64,000 nucleotides of DNA. It comes from Pseudomonas soli. GTDB taxonomy: Bacteria > Pseudomonadota > Gammaproteobacteria > Pseudomonadales > Pseudomonadaceae. A program made the position numbers and the translations under genes. Positions 1 to 9,000 of the stretch are shown here, piece after piece. The first letter of the stretch is position 1, and every line of letters starts with the position of its first letter. Location: the NCBI RefSeq assembly GCF_900110655.1, contig NZ_FOEQ01000001.1, positions 781,152-845,151 on the forward strand. The letters are read 5' to 3'. The notes beneath the pieces are model-generated. The model worked only from the letters and a program-made list of their open reading frames with translations, was not told the origin of the DNA and ran no database searches.

Positions 1-978
1 CGTTTTCTGATCGGCATCGACACTGAAACCTTCTGGCAGGCCCAGCACAGCCTGCTGGTGGCCATCGTTGGCCTGGCGGTTTTCGGCGTGCTGCTGGCCT
101 CGCTGCTTGGTTACTGGGTCGCGCGTATTGGTCTGCGGCCCCTGCTCGCCCTCTCCGAAGAAGCCCAGGCCCTGGCGCCGCCACGCCTGGACGATCGCCT
201 GCAGACCCGCGACCTGCCGCCGGAACTGGCGCGCTTCGCCGGCACCTTCAATGCCGCCCTCGACCGAGTCAGCCAGGCCTATTCGCAACTGGAAGCCTTC
301 AACGCCGACGTCGCCCACGAACTGCGCTCGCCGCTGACCAACCTGATCGGCCAGACCCAGGTCGCCCTCACCCGCGGGCGCAGCGCCGAGCACTACTTCG
401 AGGTGCTGCAATCGAACCTCGAAGAACTCGAGCGCCTGCGCAGCATCATCAACGACATGCTGTTCCTGGCCAGCGCCGACCAGGGCAGCAAGGCCACCGC
501 CCTTACCCAGGCCTCGCTGGCCGAGGAAGTGGCCACCACCCTCGACTACCTCGACTACATCCTCGAAGACGCCCACGTCAGCGTCACCGTCAGCGGCGAT
601 GCCCAGGCCTGCATCGAAAAGGCCCAGTTGCGCCGGGCGCTGATCAACCTGCTGAACAACGCCGTGCAGCACACCGCACCGCACCAGGCGATCCAGGTGC
701 GCATCGAGGCGAATGACGAGCAAGTCAGCATCGCGGTGAGCAACCCGGGGCCGGCGATCGACGACGAACACCTGCCGATGCTGTTCGAGCGCTTCTATCG
801 GGTGGATGCGGCCCGCGCCAACAGCGGCGGCGGCAACCACGGACTGGGCCTGGCCATCGTCAAGGCAATCGCCCTGATGCACGGCGGCAGTGTTTTCGTG
901 CACAGCGAGGCCGGGGCCAATACCTTCGGTATCAACTTGCCGAGCGCTCAACTACGCGGGTTTGCGGTAAAAGTCTGA
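1..978 (+). CDS. Heavy-metal sensor histidine kinase, 5' end outside window (CopS/CzcS type)
   Basis: The reading frame is open from base 1, so the N-terminus (first membrane helix and most of the sensor loop) is missing; about 325 residues are visible. In order one sees a hydrophobic segment (LLASLLGYWVARIGL), a HAMP linker, the phospho-acceptor H-box VAHELRSP (His near visible residue 106), the N-box LINLLNNAVQH, and the G-boxes ending in HGLGLAIV. The pattern FERFYRVDAAR...HGLGLAIVKAIALMHGG is typical of copper/zinc/cadmium sensor kinases, which phosphorylate an OmpR-type regulator usually encoded just upstream (not in view). The metal cannot be told from this part. It ends about 130 bp before a small exported protein and 560 bp before an OprD porin, a common neighbourhood for CzcRS/CopRS systems. 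Confidence 0.9.
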   Translation, partial: RFLIGIDTETFWQAQHSLLVAIVGLAVFGVLLASLLGYWVARIGLRPLLALSEEAQALAPPRLDDRLQTRDLPPELARFAGTFNAALDRVSQAYSQLEAFNADVAHELRSPLTNLIGQTQVALTRGRSAEHYFEVLQSNLEELERLRSIINDMLFLASADQGSKATALTQASLAEEVATTLDYLDYILEDAHVSVTVSGDAQACIEKAQLRRALINLLNNAVQHTAPHQAIQVRIEANDEQVSIAVSNPGPAIDDEHLPMLFERFYRVDAARANSGGGNHGLGLAIVKAIALMHGGSVFVHSEAGANTFGINLPSAQLRGFAVKV

Positions 979-1108
979 GTATTTTTGCCGCGATCATTAC
1001 TTTTTGCGCAACAGTGCTTATCTGAACAGCCTCTGTTTCCCCGCTGTTTACAGGACTAACTTTAGCCCTGTCTCCATTAGCACTTGCCCCGCAAGAAGGT
1101 TGTTCCAA

Positions 1109-1333
1109 ATGTCCAACAGTATGGGTATTGCCAGCGTTTTCGTCCTGTCTTCCCTGTTGTTGTCGCCCCTGGCCATGGCGGAAGAATCCCCGGCCTTCGT
1201 CGCCCGCAACGCCGAACTCGCCGCGGTTCACCAGGAGGCGCGTGACGCCTACGCCGCGCAGCAGTCCGCTGCGGCTAAAGACGCACAGCAGACAGCTTCC
1301 AAGGTATCTGTCGATACCGATGCCGATAGCTGA
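1109..1333 (+). CDS. Small exported protein of unknown function
   Basis: A 74-residue protein. The ATG at 1109 is preferred to an upstream in-frame start at 1004 because AGAAGG (1094-1099) lies 9 bp before it and because the protein then begins with a clean signal peptide: a hydrophobic run ending in SPLAMA, with predicted cleavage before EESPAF. The mature part is about 50 residues, Ala/Gln-rich and acidic at the end (DTDADS). I do not recognise a family. It lies between a metal-sensor kinase and an OprD porin and is followed by a strong terminator, so it is probably its own short transcript or the end of the kinase operon. Confidence 0.6.
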   Translation: MSNSMGIASVFVLSSLLLSPLAMAEESPAFVARNAELAAVHQEARDAYAAQQSAAAKDAQQTASKVSVDTDADS

Positions 1334-1410
1334 CCGGCCACGCCAGCTGTTTCCAGTTTTCCCTGGGCTACACCATGGGCACTGCCTGTGACGATATGTT
1401 AGCCTTTCAA

Positions 1411-1437
1411 AGCCGCTGCCTTTCAGCGGCTTTTTTT
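1411..1437 (+). terminator. Rho-independent terminator
   Basis: AGCCGCTG and CAGCGGCT form an 8-bp stem around a short loop, followed directly by seven T residues (1431-1437). It closes the small exported-protein gene and insulates the porin gene that follows. Confidence 0.85.
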
Positions 1438-1538
1438 ATGCGTCGAAAATCTCAGCCTGGCTGTTACGTCTCTAATAAGAACTTGCAGACACGACAATAA
1501 AAAACTGCCCCATCGCTTGACCAAAGGAGTTTGTACCG

Positions 1539-2849
1539 GTGTCTTTCGCGTTTCGTTTCACCCCGTTGTTCGTTGCATTGGCCGCAACGATGCCCGTGGC
1601 CGCACAGGCCGATGAAGCCAAGGCTGATGGCTTCATCGAGGGCTCCACGCTGAACCTGCATTTGCGTAATGCCTACTTCAACCGCAACGAGAAGAATGCC
1701 TCGATCAAGGACAAACGCGAGTGGGGCCAGGGCGCCGTCGCACGCTTCGAGTCCGGCTACACGCCTGGCGTAATCGGCTTCGGCCTCGACGCCCACGCCA
1801 TGGTCGGCCTGAAGCTCGACGGCGGTGATGGCCGTGCCGGCACCTCGATCCTGCCGAGCGCACCGGAAGACAAGGCGCGCCACGCCTTCTCCACTGCCGG
1901 CGGCGCGATCAAGCTCAAGGGCTTCGACACCGAGTTCAAGGCCGGTGACCTGTTCCTCACCAACCCGGTGATCGCCGGTGGCGAAAGCCGCATGCTGCCG
2001 CAGACCTTCCGCGGCGTCGCGCTGACCAACAACAGCATCGACGGGCTGATGCTCGAAGGCGGCAAGGTCAGCTTCACCAAGCCGTACAACCAGAGCGGCC
2101 ACCGCCGCATCAACACCTACTACAGCAACCAGACACGCGAGCAGGACAGCCAGAACCTGAGCTGGGCCGGCGCGTCGTGGAGCGGCACCGAGGGCGTCAC
2201 CGCCAACCTCTACGCCGCCGAGCTGAAGGACATCTGGAACCAGTACTACGCCGACTTCGACTACACCTACGCGGTCAACGACCTGGTCAGCCTGAACCCA
2301 GGCGTGCACTTCTATCACACCCAGGACACCGGCCAGTCGAAGCTGGGCAGCATCGACAACAACACCTGGAGCGTGCACTTCACCGTCGCCGCCGGGTACC
2401 ACAGCGTCACCGCCGCCTACCAGCGGGTCAATGGCGACACGCCGTTCGACTACATCAACCTGGGCGACAGCATCTTCCTCGACAACTCGCGCATGTACTC
2501 GGACTTCAACGCGCCGAACGAGCGCTCATGGAAGCTGCAGTACGACTACGACTTCGCCGGCCTCGGCATCCCAGGCCTGAGCACCTCGCTGTCGTACTCG
2601 CGCGGCAAGGCCGACCTGACCAAGGCCAGCCAAGACACCCAGTACTACGATTTCTACAACGCCGAAGGCGAAAATGCCCGGCACTGGGAGCGCGACTTCG
2701 ACGTGAAGTATGTGTTCCAGGAAGGTCAGATGAAGGACCTGTCGGTGCTGCTGCGCTATGCCACGCACCGGGCCAACGCGGCCTACTCGACGATTCAGGA
2801 CAACAACGAATTCCGCATGATCGTGGATTATCCGTTGAACGTGTTCTGA
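1539..2849 (+). CDS. OprD-family outer-membrane porin
   Basis: A 436-residue protein starting at GTG 1539 with an AAAGGAG ribosome site at 1523-1529. A signal peptide of about 24 residues (ending VAAQA) precedes the mature start [12 protein letters not shown], which is characteristic of the OprD family of specific porins. The body is a beta-barrel with alternating hydrophobic and polar strands, an Asn-rich loop region, and a C-terminal Phe as needed for outer-membrane insertion. OprD proteins form 18-stranded channels for basic amino acids, small peptides or aromatic acids; the substrate cannot be fixed here. The location downstream of a metal-sensor kinase recalls the co-regulation of CzcRS/CopRS with OprD in Pseudomonas, but that link is inference. 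Confidence 0.92.
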   Translation: MSFAFRFTPLFVALAATMPVAAQADEAKADGFIEGSTLNLHLRNAYFNRNEKNASIKDKREWGQGAVARFESGYTPGVIGFGLDAHAMVGLKLDGGDGRAGTSILPSAPEDKARHAFSTAGGAIKLKGFDTEFKAGDLFLTNPVIAGGESRMLPQTFRGVALTNNSIDGLMLEGGKVSFTKPYNQSGHRRINTYYSNQTREQDSQNLSWAGASWSGTEGVTANLYAAELKDIWNQYYADFDYTYAVNDLVSLNPGVHFYHTQDTGQSKLGSIDNNTWSVHFTVAAGYHSVTAAYQRVNGDTPFDYINLGDSIFLDNSRMYSDFNAPNERSWKLQYDYDFAGLGIPGLSTSLSYSRGKADLTKASQDTQYYDFYNAEGENARHWERDFDVKYVFQEGQMKDLSVLLRYATHRANAAYSTIQDNNEFRMIVDYPLNVF

Positions 2850-2859
2850 TCTGAAACCG

Positions 2860-2926
2860 ATCGCAGGGCAAGCCCGCTCCCACGCCAGGCGGATTATCAG
2901 GCGTGGGAGCGGGCTTGCCCTGCGAT
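2860..2926. repeat. REP-type inverted repeat (GGGAGCGGGCTTGCCC class)
   Basis: Two perfectly complementary 27-base arms (2860-2886 and 2900-2926) around a 13-base spacer, located 10 bp after the porin stop. It is the best preserved of several P. putida-type REP pairs in this window and may also act as a 3' mRNA stabiliser or terminator for the porin and for the convergent gene pair. Confidence 0.9.
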
Positions 2927-2931
2927 GGACT

Positions 2932-3183
2932 TCAACGGGTACGGTTCAACCCAATCTCCAGGTCATTGATCAGCGCCTTGGCCATGGCACTGAGGATCCG
3001 CGCTGCACTCCCTGCTTTCAAATCCCCTTCCATTTCCGCCTCCGTGGTCAGGTGCAGGATGCAACCCTGCAGCACCGACAGCTCGTTGAACGCCAGGCTG
3101 AAAGGCACATCGGGCTCAACACGAAAACACTCCAGGAATGTCGAAACGCCGGCAGTGGCAAAACGTTCGGGCTGCTCGCTCAT
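2932..3183 (-). CDS. DUF3077-like small protein
   Basis: An 83-residue soluble protein with no signal peptide or membrane segment. The layout (N-terminal FATAGVSTFLECF, a central NELSVLQGCILHLTTEAEMEG, and a C-terminal helix ending in a basic tail) resembles the DUF3077 family, which is common in Pseudomonas and has no known role. Its ATG overlaps the stop of the preceding gene by four bases (ATGA at 3180-3183), so the two are translationally coupled. Confidence 0.7.
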   Translation of the reverse strand: MSEQPERFATAGVSTFLECFRVEPDVPFSLAFNELSVLQGCILHLTTEAEMEGDLKAGSAARILSAMAKALINDLEIGLNRTR

Positions 3184-3419
3184 GGCTGCACCTCCAGCGA
3201 CCTGGCGTGGGCCATCAGGCAGCTCAGCAGCCGGCTGAGGATGGAAATGTTCTCCACCAGGATCTCGGGACGCTCATCCACGGGAAAGGCCATGTAGACG
3301 TCGCAGGTGCGGGTCATCATGGTCATCAGGACAGCGGCATGCTCCCAGACTTCGGCGAGGGGCAGATGGTCGATGATGGAGATGTAGGGGATGGGTGGGT
3401 CAGGTACTAGCTTTTTCAT
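3180..3419 (-). CDS. Small Pseudomonas protein paired with DUF3077 (DUF6124-like)
   Basis: A 79-residue protein starting MKKLVPDPP at 3419. A longer in-frame opening to 3605 exists, but the extension has no family look, whereas the MKKxVPDPP opening is shared by a set of short Pseudomonas proteins that I associate, tentatively, with DUF6124. It is soluble and helical, with a run of Met/Thr (VLMTMMTRT) in the middle. It is coupled by an ATGA overlap to the DUF3077-like gene, and both probably act together. Function unknown. Confidence 0.65.
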   Translation of the reverse strand: MKKLVPDPPIPYISIIDHLPLAEVWEHAAVLMTMMTRTCDVYMAFPVDERPEILVENISILSRLLSCLMAHARSLEVQP

Positions 3420-3787
3420 TTCAAATCGCTCATGTCGATTGAAGAAAATCGCCACTTGAACCTTTCTCACAGGATTAGGTGGCAACCGTGTACGGGGTGA
3501 GAAACCGAGGACATGAAACCCGGCCAGACCAGAGGTCTGCCCGAACACGGCTGCCATTGAAGTGGCCGAAAGACATATCATCAGGTTCTCACGCCCGGTC
3601 ACCAAATTTGGCGACCCGACGACGTTAGCCCTGATGCATTTCCCGGCCTATCCAGACCCTTCCGGCAAGCGCGTAGGATAGGTCCCAAGCACAGCCCAAC
3701 TGAAGCATTTGGTTTCAGATTCGGAAATGTCGTACATCCCATCGCAGGCCTACTGAATCAATTCCGTCGGGCAAAACACCTTTGATC
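3420..3787. other. Intergenic stretch without a recognised gene
   Basis: About 370 bases between the divergent small-gene pair and the diguanylate cyclase promoter. An open frame runs back through part of it on the minus strand, but I judge it to be an upstream extension rather than coding. It presumably carries the promoter of the small-gene pair; I could not identify it with confidence. Confidence 0.5.
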
Positions 3788-3816
3788 TTGTCCGACAATC
3801 GCGCCTTGCCTAAAAT
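3788..3816 (+). promoter_or_regulatory. Sigma-70-like promoter for the diguanylate cyclase
   Basis: TTGTCC (3788-3793) and TAAAAT (3811-3816) are separated by exactly 17 bases. Transcription would begin near 3823, which rules out the in-frame TTG at 3782 as the start of the downstream protein. Confidence 0.45.
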
Positions 3817-3874
3817 ACCGCCGCCGCTTTCCGGCCCACTCCCCATGGATCCCGGGGCTTATGCAGTTGCGAGC

Positions 3875-5377
3875 ATGACGTTGCCCACCCGATCACCACG
3901 ATCCGCCCTGTACAAGTCACACCCCGAGCTGGTCCTCAACCTGGGCAGCTGCCTTGCCGTGCTCGCCATAGTGGCTATCGTCGGCTACCTGCTGGCACGC
4001 GAGCGCGACAGCGTCGAGCAATCGGAAATGCGCTCGTCGAGCAACATCGTGCAGTTGATCGAAAGCGACATCCTGCGCAACGTCGAACTCTACGACCAGT
4101 CGCTCAAGGGCCTGATCTGGGCCGTGCAGCACCCCGATCTGCTCAACGTACCGACCAAGCTGCGCCAGCAGATCCTGTTCAACCAGGCCTTCTCCGCGCC
4201 GGTGCGCGGCGACATTCTCTGGCTCGACGCCAAGGGCGACGTGCTCGGCGACTCCACCAGCGCGGTGCCGCGCCAGGCCAACTTCGCCGACACCGTGGCC
4301 TTCCAGGCGCACCGAGACCGCCCGGGCCTGGGCCTGCTGATCAGTCCGCCGTTCAAGGCGCGGCTGGGCAACCTGGACTGGTGCATCAGCTTCAGCCGGC
4401 GCATCTCCGGCGCCAACGGCGAGTTCCAGGGCCTGGCCGCCGGGGCCTTGCGCCTGTCCTATTTCAACGAACTGTTCCAGCGCCTGGACATCGGCGTGGA
4501 CAGCAGCATCAACCTGCTCAACACCGACGGCCAGCTACTGGCGCGCCAGCCGACCCGGCCGCAGGATCCACTGATCGGCACCAGCTTCAGCGAGCGCCCC
4601 AACTTCAAGCGCATCCTCAGCGAGCGCAGTGGCAGCTTCACCGCCCGCTCGACGGCCTATGAGGGCCAGCGCCTCTACACCTTCGCCCGGGTCGCCGACC
4701 TGCCGTTGATCGTGCTGGTGGCCCACTCGGCCGATGAAGTGTTCCAGTCGTGGCGGCGTACCGCGATCGTGGTCAGCGTGGCCACCGGCGTGTTGTGCAT
4801 TGGCATCCTCTGGCTGACCTTGCTGCTGGGCCGCGAGCTACGTCGGCGCCACGATGCCGAACTGGGCCTGGCCACCCTCGCCGCCACCGACAGCCTCACC
4901 GGCCTTGCCAACCGTCGCCGCCTCGACCAGGTGCTGCGCCAGGAATGGGCGCGTGCCCAGCGCAACCGCAAGCCGCTGGCGGTGTTGATGGTGGATGTGG
5001 ACCACTTCAAGGCCTTCAACCAGCGCCATGGCCATGCCGGTGGCGACCATGTACTGCGCGAGGTGGCCACCACCATCGAGCTGTGCATCCGCCGCCCTGC
5101 GGACCTGGCGGCGCGTTACGGCGGGGAGGAGTTCCAGGTGGTGCTGCCGGAAACCGAGCTGGCCGGTGCGCGGTTGCTGGCCGAGCGGATTCGCGCCAGT
5201 GTCGAAGCGATGCCGCCGTTCGGCGATGACGAGCGGTCGGTGACAGTCAGTGTGGGGATTGGCCTGCATATCCCCGGCACCCATCAGGACCTGGCGGCGC
5301 TGCTGGGTGATGCTGACGAGGCGTTGTATCGGGCCAAGGCCAATGGGCGGAATCGGGTGGAAGGACCCGAGGAGTGA
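3875..5377 (+). CDS. Membrane sensor diguanylate cyclase (GGEEF)
   Basis: Makes the second messenger c-di-GMP from two GTP. With the start at ATG 3875 the protein has 500 residues; ATG 3845 is an alternative, and neither has a strong ribosome site. It has a first membrane helix (VLNLGSCLAVLAIVAIVGYLLA), a roughly 250-residue periplasmic region of Cache/PDC type (conserved look: LYDQSLKGL, ILWLDAKGDVLGDS), a second helix (VVSVATGVLCIGILWLTLLLG), and a C-terminal GGDEF domain with the intact active motif GGEEF near residue 416. An RPAD sequence five residues before it matches the RxxD inhibitory site, so product feedback is expected. There is no EAL domain. The periplasmic ligand is unknown. 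It is a single-gene unit ending in a strong hairpin. Confidence 0.92.
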   Translation: MTLPTRSPRSALYKSHPELVLNLGSCLAVLAIVAIVGYLLARERDSVEQSEMRSSSNIVQLIESDILRNVELYDQSLKGLIWAVQHPDLLNVPTKLRQQILFNQAFSAPVRGDILWLDAKGDVLGDSTSAVPRQANFADTVAFQAHRDRPGLGLLISPPFKARLGNLDWCISFSRRISGANGEFQGLAAGALRLSYFNELFQRLDIGVDSSINLLNTDGQLLARQPTRPQDPLIGTSFSERPNFKRILSERSGSFTARSTAYEGQRLYTFARVADLPLIVLVAHSADEVFQSWRRTAIVVSVATGVLCIGILWLTLLLGRELRRRHDAELGLATLAATDSLTGLANRRRLDQVLRQEWARAQRNRKPLAVLMVDVDHFKAFNQRHGHAGGDHVLREVATTIELCIRRPADLAARYGGEEFQVVLPETELAGARLLAERIRASVEAMPPFGDDERSVTVSVGIGLHIPGTHQDLAALLGDADEALYRAKANGRNRVEGPEE

Positions 5378-5379
5378 GT

Positions 5380-5404
5380 CATGGGGCCGTTAAACGGCCC
5401 CATG
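5380..5404. terminator. Hairpin between convergent genes
   Basis: Perfect 11-base arms (CATGGGGCCGT / ACGGCCCCATG) around a three-base loop, just after the cyclase stop and 5 bp before the end of the convergent gene. No T-run follows, so termination is plausible on both strands but not certain. Confidence 0.5.
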
Positions 5405-5408
5405 CTGA

Positions 5409-5885
5409 TCAGGACCGAGCGCGGGCTGCGTTACGCAGAGCCTTCACCTGATCATGATTGCGCTGCACGCCCTGCAGCTGTTTCTCTACCAAGGCATACG
5501 AAGTGTCATTGGCCGAACGCCCCAGTTTGACCAGCTTCTCGCGGGCTTCCTTGTAGGCCTTCAGCGCATGGTCTTCCCCACGCTCCACTTCATTGAGCAC
5601 CGCTTCTTCATCCTTGCCGGTGACCATCGACTTGAGGTTGACCCAGCCACGGTGCAGGTCACCGCTGATGCTGGTGCTGGTTTCCGGGTCGCCGCCCAGG
5701 CGCCGCACTTCGCCCTGCAACTCTGCGGCGGCACTGGCGCACTCGCTGGCACGCTGCACGAAGAATGCTTTAAGTTCAGGGTTCTTCACATCCTCGGCAG
5801 AAGTCTTGAAGCCTTTCTCACCATCCTTGCTGTACTCGATCAGGTCGTTGAGTACGTCGATCGTGTCTTTGTTGGGATTACTCAT
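5409..5885 (-). CDS. PA2169-family four-helix-bundle protein (DUF2383)
   Basis: A 158-residue protein. The start at 5885 (MSNPNKDTIDVLNDLIEYSKDGEKGF) is preceded by AAGGAG and removes a spurious N-terminal extension. The sequence is almost entirely helical and charged, with the family hallmark of an early NDLIEYSKDGEKGFKTSAED and a later RGEDHALKAYKEA. These ferritin-like fold proteins are found in many proteobacteria, often induced by stress or in stationary phase. No enzymatic role is established, and I see none. It is monocistronic. Confidence 0.85.
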   Translation of the reverse strand: MSNPNKDTIDVLNDLIEYSKDGEKGFKTSAEDVKNPELKAFFVQRASECASAAAELQGEVRRLGGDPETSTSISGDLHRGWVNLKSMVTGKDEEAVLNEVERGEDHALKAYKEAREKLVKLGRSANDTSYALVEKQLQGVQRNHDQVKALRNAARARS

Positions 5886-6087
5886 GGCAACAACTCCTTG
5901 GCAGGTCATAGTCACCTTGATCGGAGCAGGCTTCGTGCCAAACCCAGGAAATAAAAATAATTCATTAAAATCAGTAACTTGAAGATTTCACAAACATGCC
6001 GCTCAAGGGCGTTCTGCATGATCGCCGCTTGGGTCGTCGTGCAGTTTGCAGTAAGGTCGCGCTTCAACCGCCACAGGCCACCGCCCG

Positions 6088-6309
6088 ATGAAACCCGAAA
6101 CCCTGCAACTGCTGGTCACCCGCACCATGCCTTTTGGCAAGTACCAGGGGCGGATCATCGCCGACCTGCCCGGGGACTACCTGGCATGGTTTGCCCGTAA
6201 AGGCTTCCCGCCCGGGGAGCTTGGCGGGTTGCTGGCGCTGATGCACGAGATCGACCACAACGGGTTGGGCGATCTGCTGAAACCGTTGCGGGGCAAGACC
6301 AGGGGTTGA
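6088..6309 (+). CDS. DUF3820 family protein
   Basis: A 73-residue soluble protein containing the family core MPFGKYQGRIIADLPGDYLAWFARKGFP, seen in DUF3820 proteins and resembling the short motif near exonuclease/QHG domains. It lies alone between the DUF2383 gene and the end of the fructose operon (convergent, 25 bp apart). Function is unknown; the family is thought to be nucleic-acid related, which is inference. Confidence 0.8.
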   Translation: MKPETLQLLVTRTMPFGKYQGRIIADLPGDYLAWFARKGFPPGELGGLLALMHEIDHNGLGDLLKPLRGKTRG

Positions 6310-6334
6310 AGCATTTGATGGAGCAATCGCGGGC

Positions 6335-8050
6335 CTAGCCCTTGGCTGGCGCCACGACCATCTCCACCTGCTCGCTCTTCTTGATCAGCGCGTACACCAC
6401 CGCCGTCAGCAGGCTGCCGGCGACGATGGCCAGCAGGTACAACAGCGCATGGTTGATCGCGTTGGGGATCAGCAGCACGAACAACCCGCCATGGGGCGCC
6501 ATCAGCTTGCAGCCAAAATACATCGACAAGGCCCCGGTCAGCGCGCCCCCGGCGATGCTCGCCGGAATCACCCGCAGCGGGTCCTTGGCGGCGAACGGGA
6601 TCGCGCCCTCGGAGATGAAGCACAGGCCCAGCGCCAGCGCCGCCTTGCCGGCCTCGCGCTCACTCTGGGCGAACTTGCGCCGGGCCAGGAAGGTGGCGAT
6701 GCCCAGGCCGATCGGCGGCACCATGCCGGCGGCCATGGTCGCGGCCATCGGCGCGTAGCTCGACGAGGCCAGCAGCCCCACCGAGAAGGCATAGGCGGCC
6801 TTGTTGATCGGCCCGCCAAGGTCGACGCACATCATGCCGCCGAGCAGCAGCCCGAGCAGGATGGCGTTGGTGGTGCCCATGCTGTCGAGGAAATGGGTCA
6901 GTCCCTCGAGCATGGCCGCCACGGGCTGGCCGACCACGTAGATCATCACCAGGCCGGTGAACAGGCTGGCCAGCAGCGGGATGATGAGGATCGGCTTGAG
7001 CGCGTCGAGGCTGCTGGGCAGGCGCACCCAGCGGGCGATGGCCTTGGCGCTGTAGCCCGCCAGGAAGCCAGCGACGATGCCGCCGATGAACCCCGCCCCG
7101 AGCGTGCTGGCCAACAGGCCGCCGATCATCCCGGGCGCCAGGCCCGGGCGGTCGGCAATGGACCAGGCGATATAGCCGGCAAGCAGCGGCACCATCAGCT
7201 TGAACGCCGCCTCGCCGCCGATCTGCATCAAGGCGGCGGGCAGCGTGCCGGGTTCCTTGTAGGCCTCGATGCCAAACACAAACGACAAGGCGATCAGCAA
7301 ACCGCCGGCCACCACCATCGGCAGCATGAACGAAACCCCGGTCAACAGGTGCTTGTAGACACCGGTCTTCTCGGCCGGCGGCACTGCGCCGGTCGTTCCC
7401 GCCGCCTCCACCTTGCCCTCGGCCAGGGCCTTGTCCAGCGTGGCGCGGGCCTGCTTGAGGGCGATGCCGGTGCCGCAGCGGTAGATGCGCTTGCCGGCGA
7501 AGCGCGCAGCCGGTACTTCGATATCGGCGGCCAGCAACACCACATCGGCTGCGGCAATGGCCTCGGCCGGCAGCGGATTGCGCGCGCCGACCGAACCCTG
7601 GGTTTCCACGGTGAGCTGGTAGCCCATGGCCTGCGCCGCTTGTTGCAGGGCTTCGGCGGCCATGAAGGTGTGGGCCACGCCGGTCGGGCAGGCGGTCACA
7701 GCGACAATCTTCGGCGTACCATGCACCGGGGTTTGCGCTACCTGCACCTGGGCGCCCGCAGCGGCCTCGTCGAGGAAGCCTTCACGGTCGGCCAGGGCCT
7801 GGGCCGGCGTGCTCTGGTACAGGCGCTTGCCCGCAAAGCGCGCCAGGTCCAGCGGCCCGGTGCTGACCACCAGCACCCAGTCGGCCTCGGCGATCTGCGT
7901 TGGCGTCAGGCGCAGCTCCGGATGTTCGGCGTCATGCACCTCGACGCAGGTTTTCCAGCCCCGACGCTGGGCCGCGGCGGCCAACAGGCGGGCGCTGAGC
8001 ACGCTGGACACCTGACCGTTGGGGCAGGCGGTGACAATGGCAATGTTCAT
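6335..8050 (-). CDS. fruA: Fructose PTS permease, IIB'-IIB-IIC
   Basis: Membrane component that imports fructose and phosphorylates it to fructose-1-phosphate. Of 571 residues, the first ~100 form a degenerate IIB' domain (VTACPNGQVS), then IIB with the phosphorylated cysteine in VTACPTGVAHTFMAAEAL (Cys near 121), then from about residue 230 a IIC channel domain with many hydrophobic helices and the GGPINKAAYAF segment. Its ATG overlaps the stop of fruK by one base, so it is the last gene of fruB-fruK-fruA. Length and order match Pseudomonas FruA. Confidence 0.96.
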   Translation of the reverse strand: MNIAIVTACPNGQVSSVLSARLLAAAAQRRGWKTCVEVHDAEHPELRLTPTQIAEADWVLVVSTGPLDLARFAGKRLYQSTPAQALADREGFLDEAAAGAQVQVAQTPVHGTPKIVAVTACPTGVAHTFMAAEALQQAAQAMGYQLTVETQGSVGARNPLPAEAIAAADVVLLAADIEVPAARFAGKRIYRCGTGIALKQARATLDKALAEGKVEAAGTTGAVPPAEKTGVYKHLLTGVSFMLPMVVAGGLLIALSFVFGIEAYKEPGTLPAALMQIGGEAAFKLMVPLLAGYIAWSIADRPGLAPGMIGGLLASTLGAGFIGGIVAGFLAGYSAKAIARWVRLPSSLDALKPILIIPLLASLFTGLVMIYVVGQPVAAMLEGLTHFLDSMGTTNAILLGLLLGGMMCVDLGGPINKAAYAFSVGLLASSSYAPMAATMAAGMVPPIGLGIATFLARRKFAQSEREAGKAALALGLCFISEGAIPFAAKDPLRVIPASIAGGALTGALSMYFGCKLMAPHGGLFVLLIPNAINHALLYLLAIVAGSLLTAVVYALIKKSEQVEMVVAPAKG

Positions 8051-9000
8051 CAGCAGCCCTCTTCTTGTTGTTCTGTAAGGCGCACGGCGGCTTCCAGACG
8101 CTCCAGTTGCTCACGGTCGTGAACGCCGAAGCCGACCTGGGTGACTGCCTGGGCGGCGATGGCGGTGGCGCGGCGCAAGGTAGCGGCGGGCGCTTCGGCC
8201 AGGAGCAGGCCATGGACCATGCCGGCAACCAGCGAATCACCGGCGCCGACGGTACTGGCGATGCGCACTTTCGACGGTTGCGCATGCAGCGCCAGGCCAG
8301 CGGCGAACCAGTTCACGCCCTGCTCGCCCTGGGACACCACCACATGCTCGACGCCAGTGGCGAGCAGCCGCCGTGCGGCCGCGCGTTGCTCGTCCGCAGC
8401 CTGCACCGGCAGCCCGAGGACTTCACCCAGCTCCTCGGTGTTGGGCTTGACCAGCCAGGGCGCGGCCTGCAGGCCTGCGCGCAAGGCTTCGCCGCTGCTG
8501 TCCAGGGCCACCTTCAGGCCCTGGGACTTGAGCATCAGCAGCAGCTCGCGCAACCACTCGGGGCTGATCCCCCGTGGCAGGCTCCCGGCCACCACCACGG
8601 CGTCATGCCCCGGGGCCACGAGTGCCAGACGTTGCAGCAAGGCGTCGCGGGCGGCCTCGTCGACCTGCGGCCCTGGCCCGTTGATATCGGTGACCTGGCC
8701 ATCGGCCTCGACCAGCTTGATGTTGCTGCGGGTCTCGCCCGGGACGCGCACGAAGCAATCGGCGAACCCGCGCCAGGCAATCAGCGCCTCGAACGGCGCC
8801 AGGTTATCCTGCCCCAGGAAACCGCCGACAGTGACGCTGTGACCCAGGTCGGCCAGCACCTGGGCGACGTTCAGCCCCTTGCCGGCGGCATGGCTGTGCT
8901 GGGCCTGGCTGCGGTTGACCGCGCCGGGTCGCAGGCGGTCGAGGATGATGGTGATATCCAGCGCCGGGTTGAGGGTGAGGGTGAGGATCTTGGCCATCAA
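8050..9000 (-). CDS. fruK: 1-phosphofructokinase
   Basis: Phosphorylates fructose-1-phosphate to fructose-1,6-bisphosphate with ATP. The 316-residue protein is a PfkB-family sugar kinase: TLNPALDITI at the N-terminus, the glycine-rich SHAAGKGLNVAQVLADLG (first PfkB signature), and STVGAGDSLVAGMVHGL near residue 255 carrying the catalytic Asp. It overlaps fruB by four bases and abuts fruA. By consuming F1P it also removes the inducer of FruR. Confidence 0.96.
   Translation of the reverse strand: MMAKILTLTLNPALDITIILDRLRPGAVNRSQAQHSHAAGKGLNVAQVLADLGHSVTVGGFLGQDNLAPFEALIAWRGFADCFVRVPGETRSNIKLVEADGQVTDINGPGPQVDEAARDALLQRLALVAPGHDAVVVAGSLPRGISPEWLRELLLMLKSQGLKVALDSSGEALRAGLQAAPWLVKPNTEELGEVLGLPVQAADEQRAAARRLLATGVEHVVVSQGEQGVNWFAAGLALHAQPSKVRIASTVGAGDSLVAGMVHGLLLAEAPAATLRRATAIAAQAVTQVGFGVHDREQLERLEAAVRLTEQQEEGC

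Noticed and set aside
3420..3605. N-terminal extension of the small gene at 3180-3419
   Set aside because: The extension has no family similarity and the MKKLVPDPP start is conserved; kept as noncoding.
3782..3874. TTG start at 3782 for the diguanylate cyclase
   Set aside because: It would lie inside the promoter (TTGTCC-17-TAAAAT).
6449..8122. A 557-codon plus-strand frame opposite fruA/fruK, and similar long frames at 9039-11435, 34474-37035, 58444-60849 and 61480-62709
   Set aside because: They are antisense shadows of well-recognised genes in GC-rich DNA, with low-complexity His/Gln/Arg-rich translations and no family motifs.
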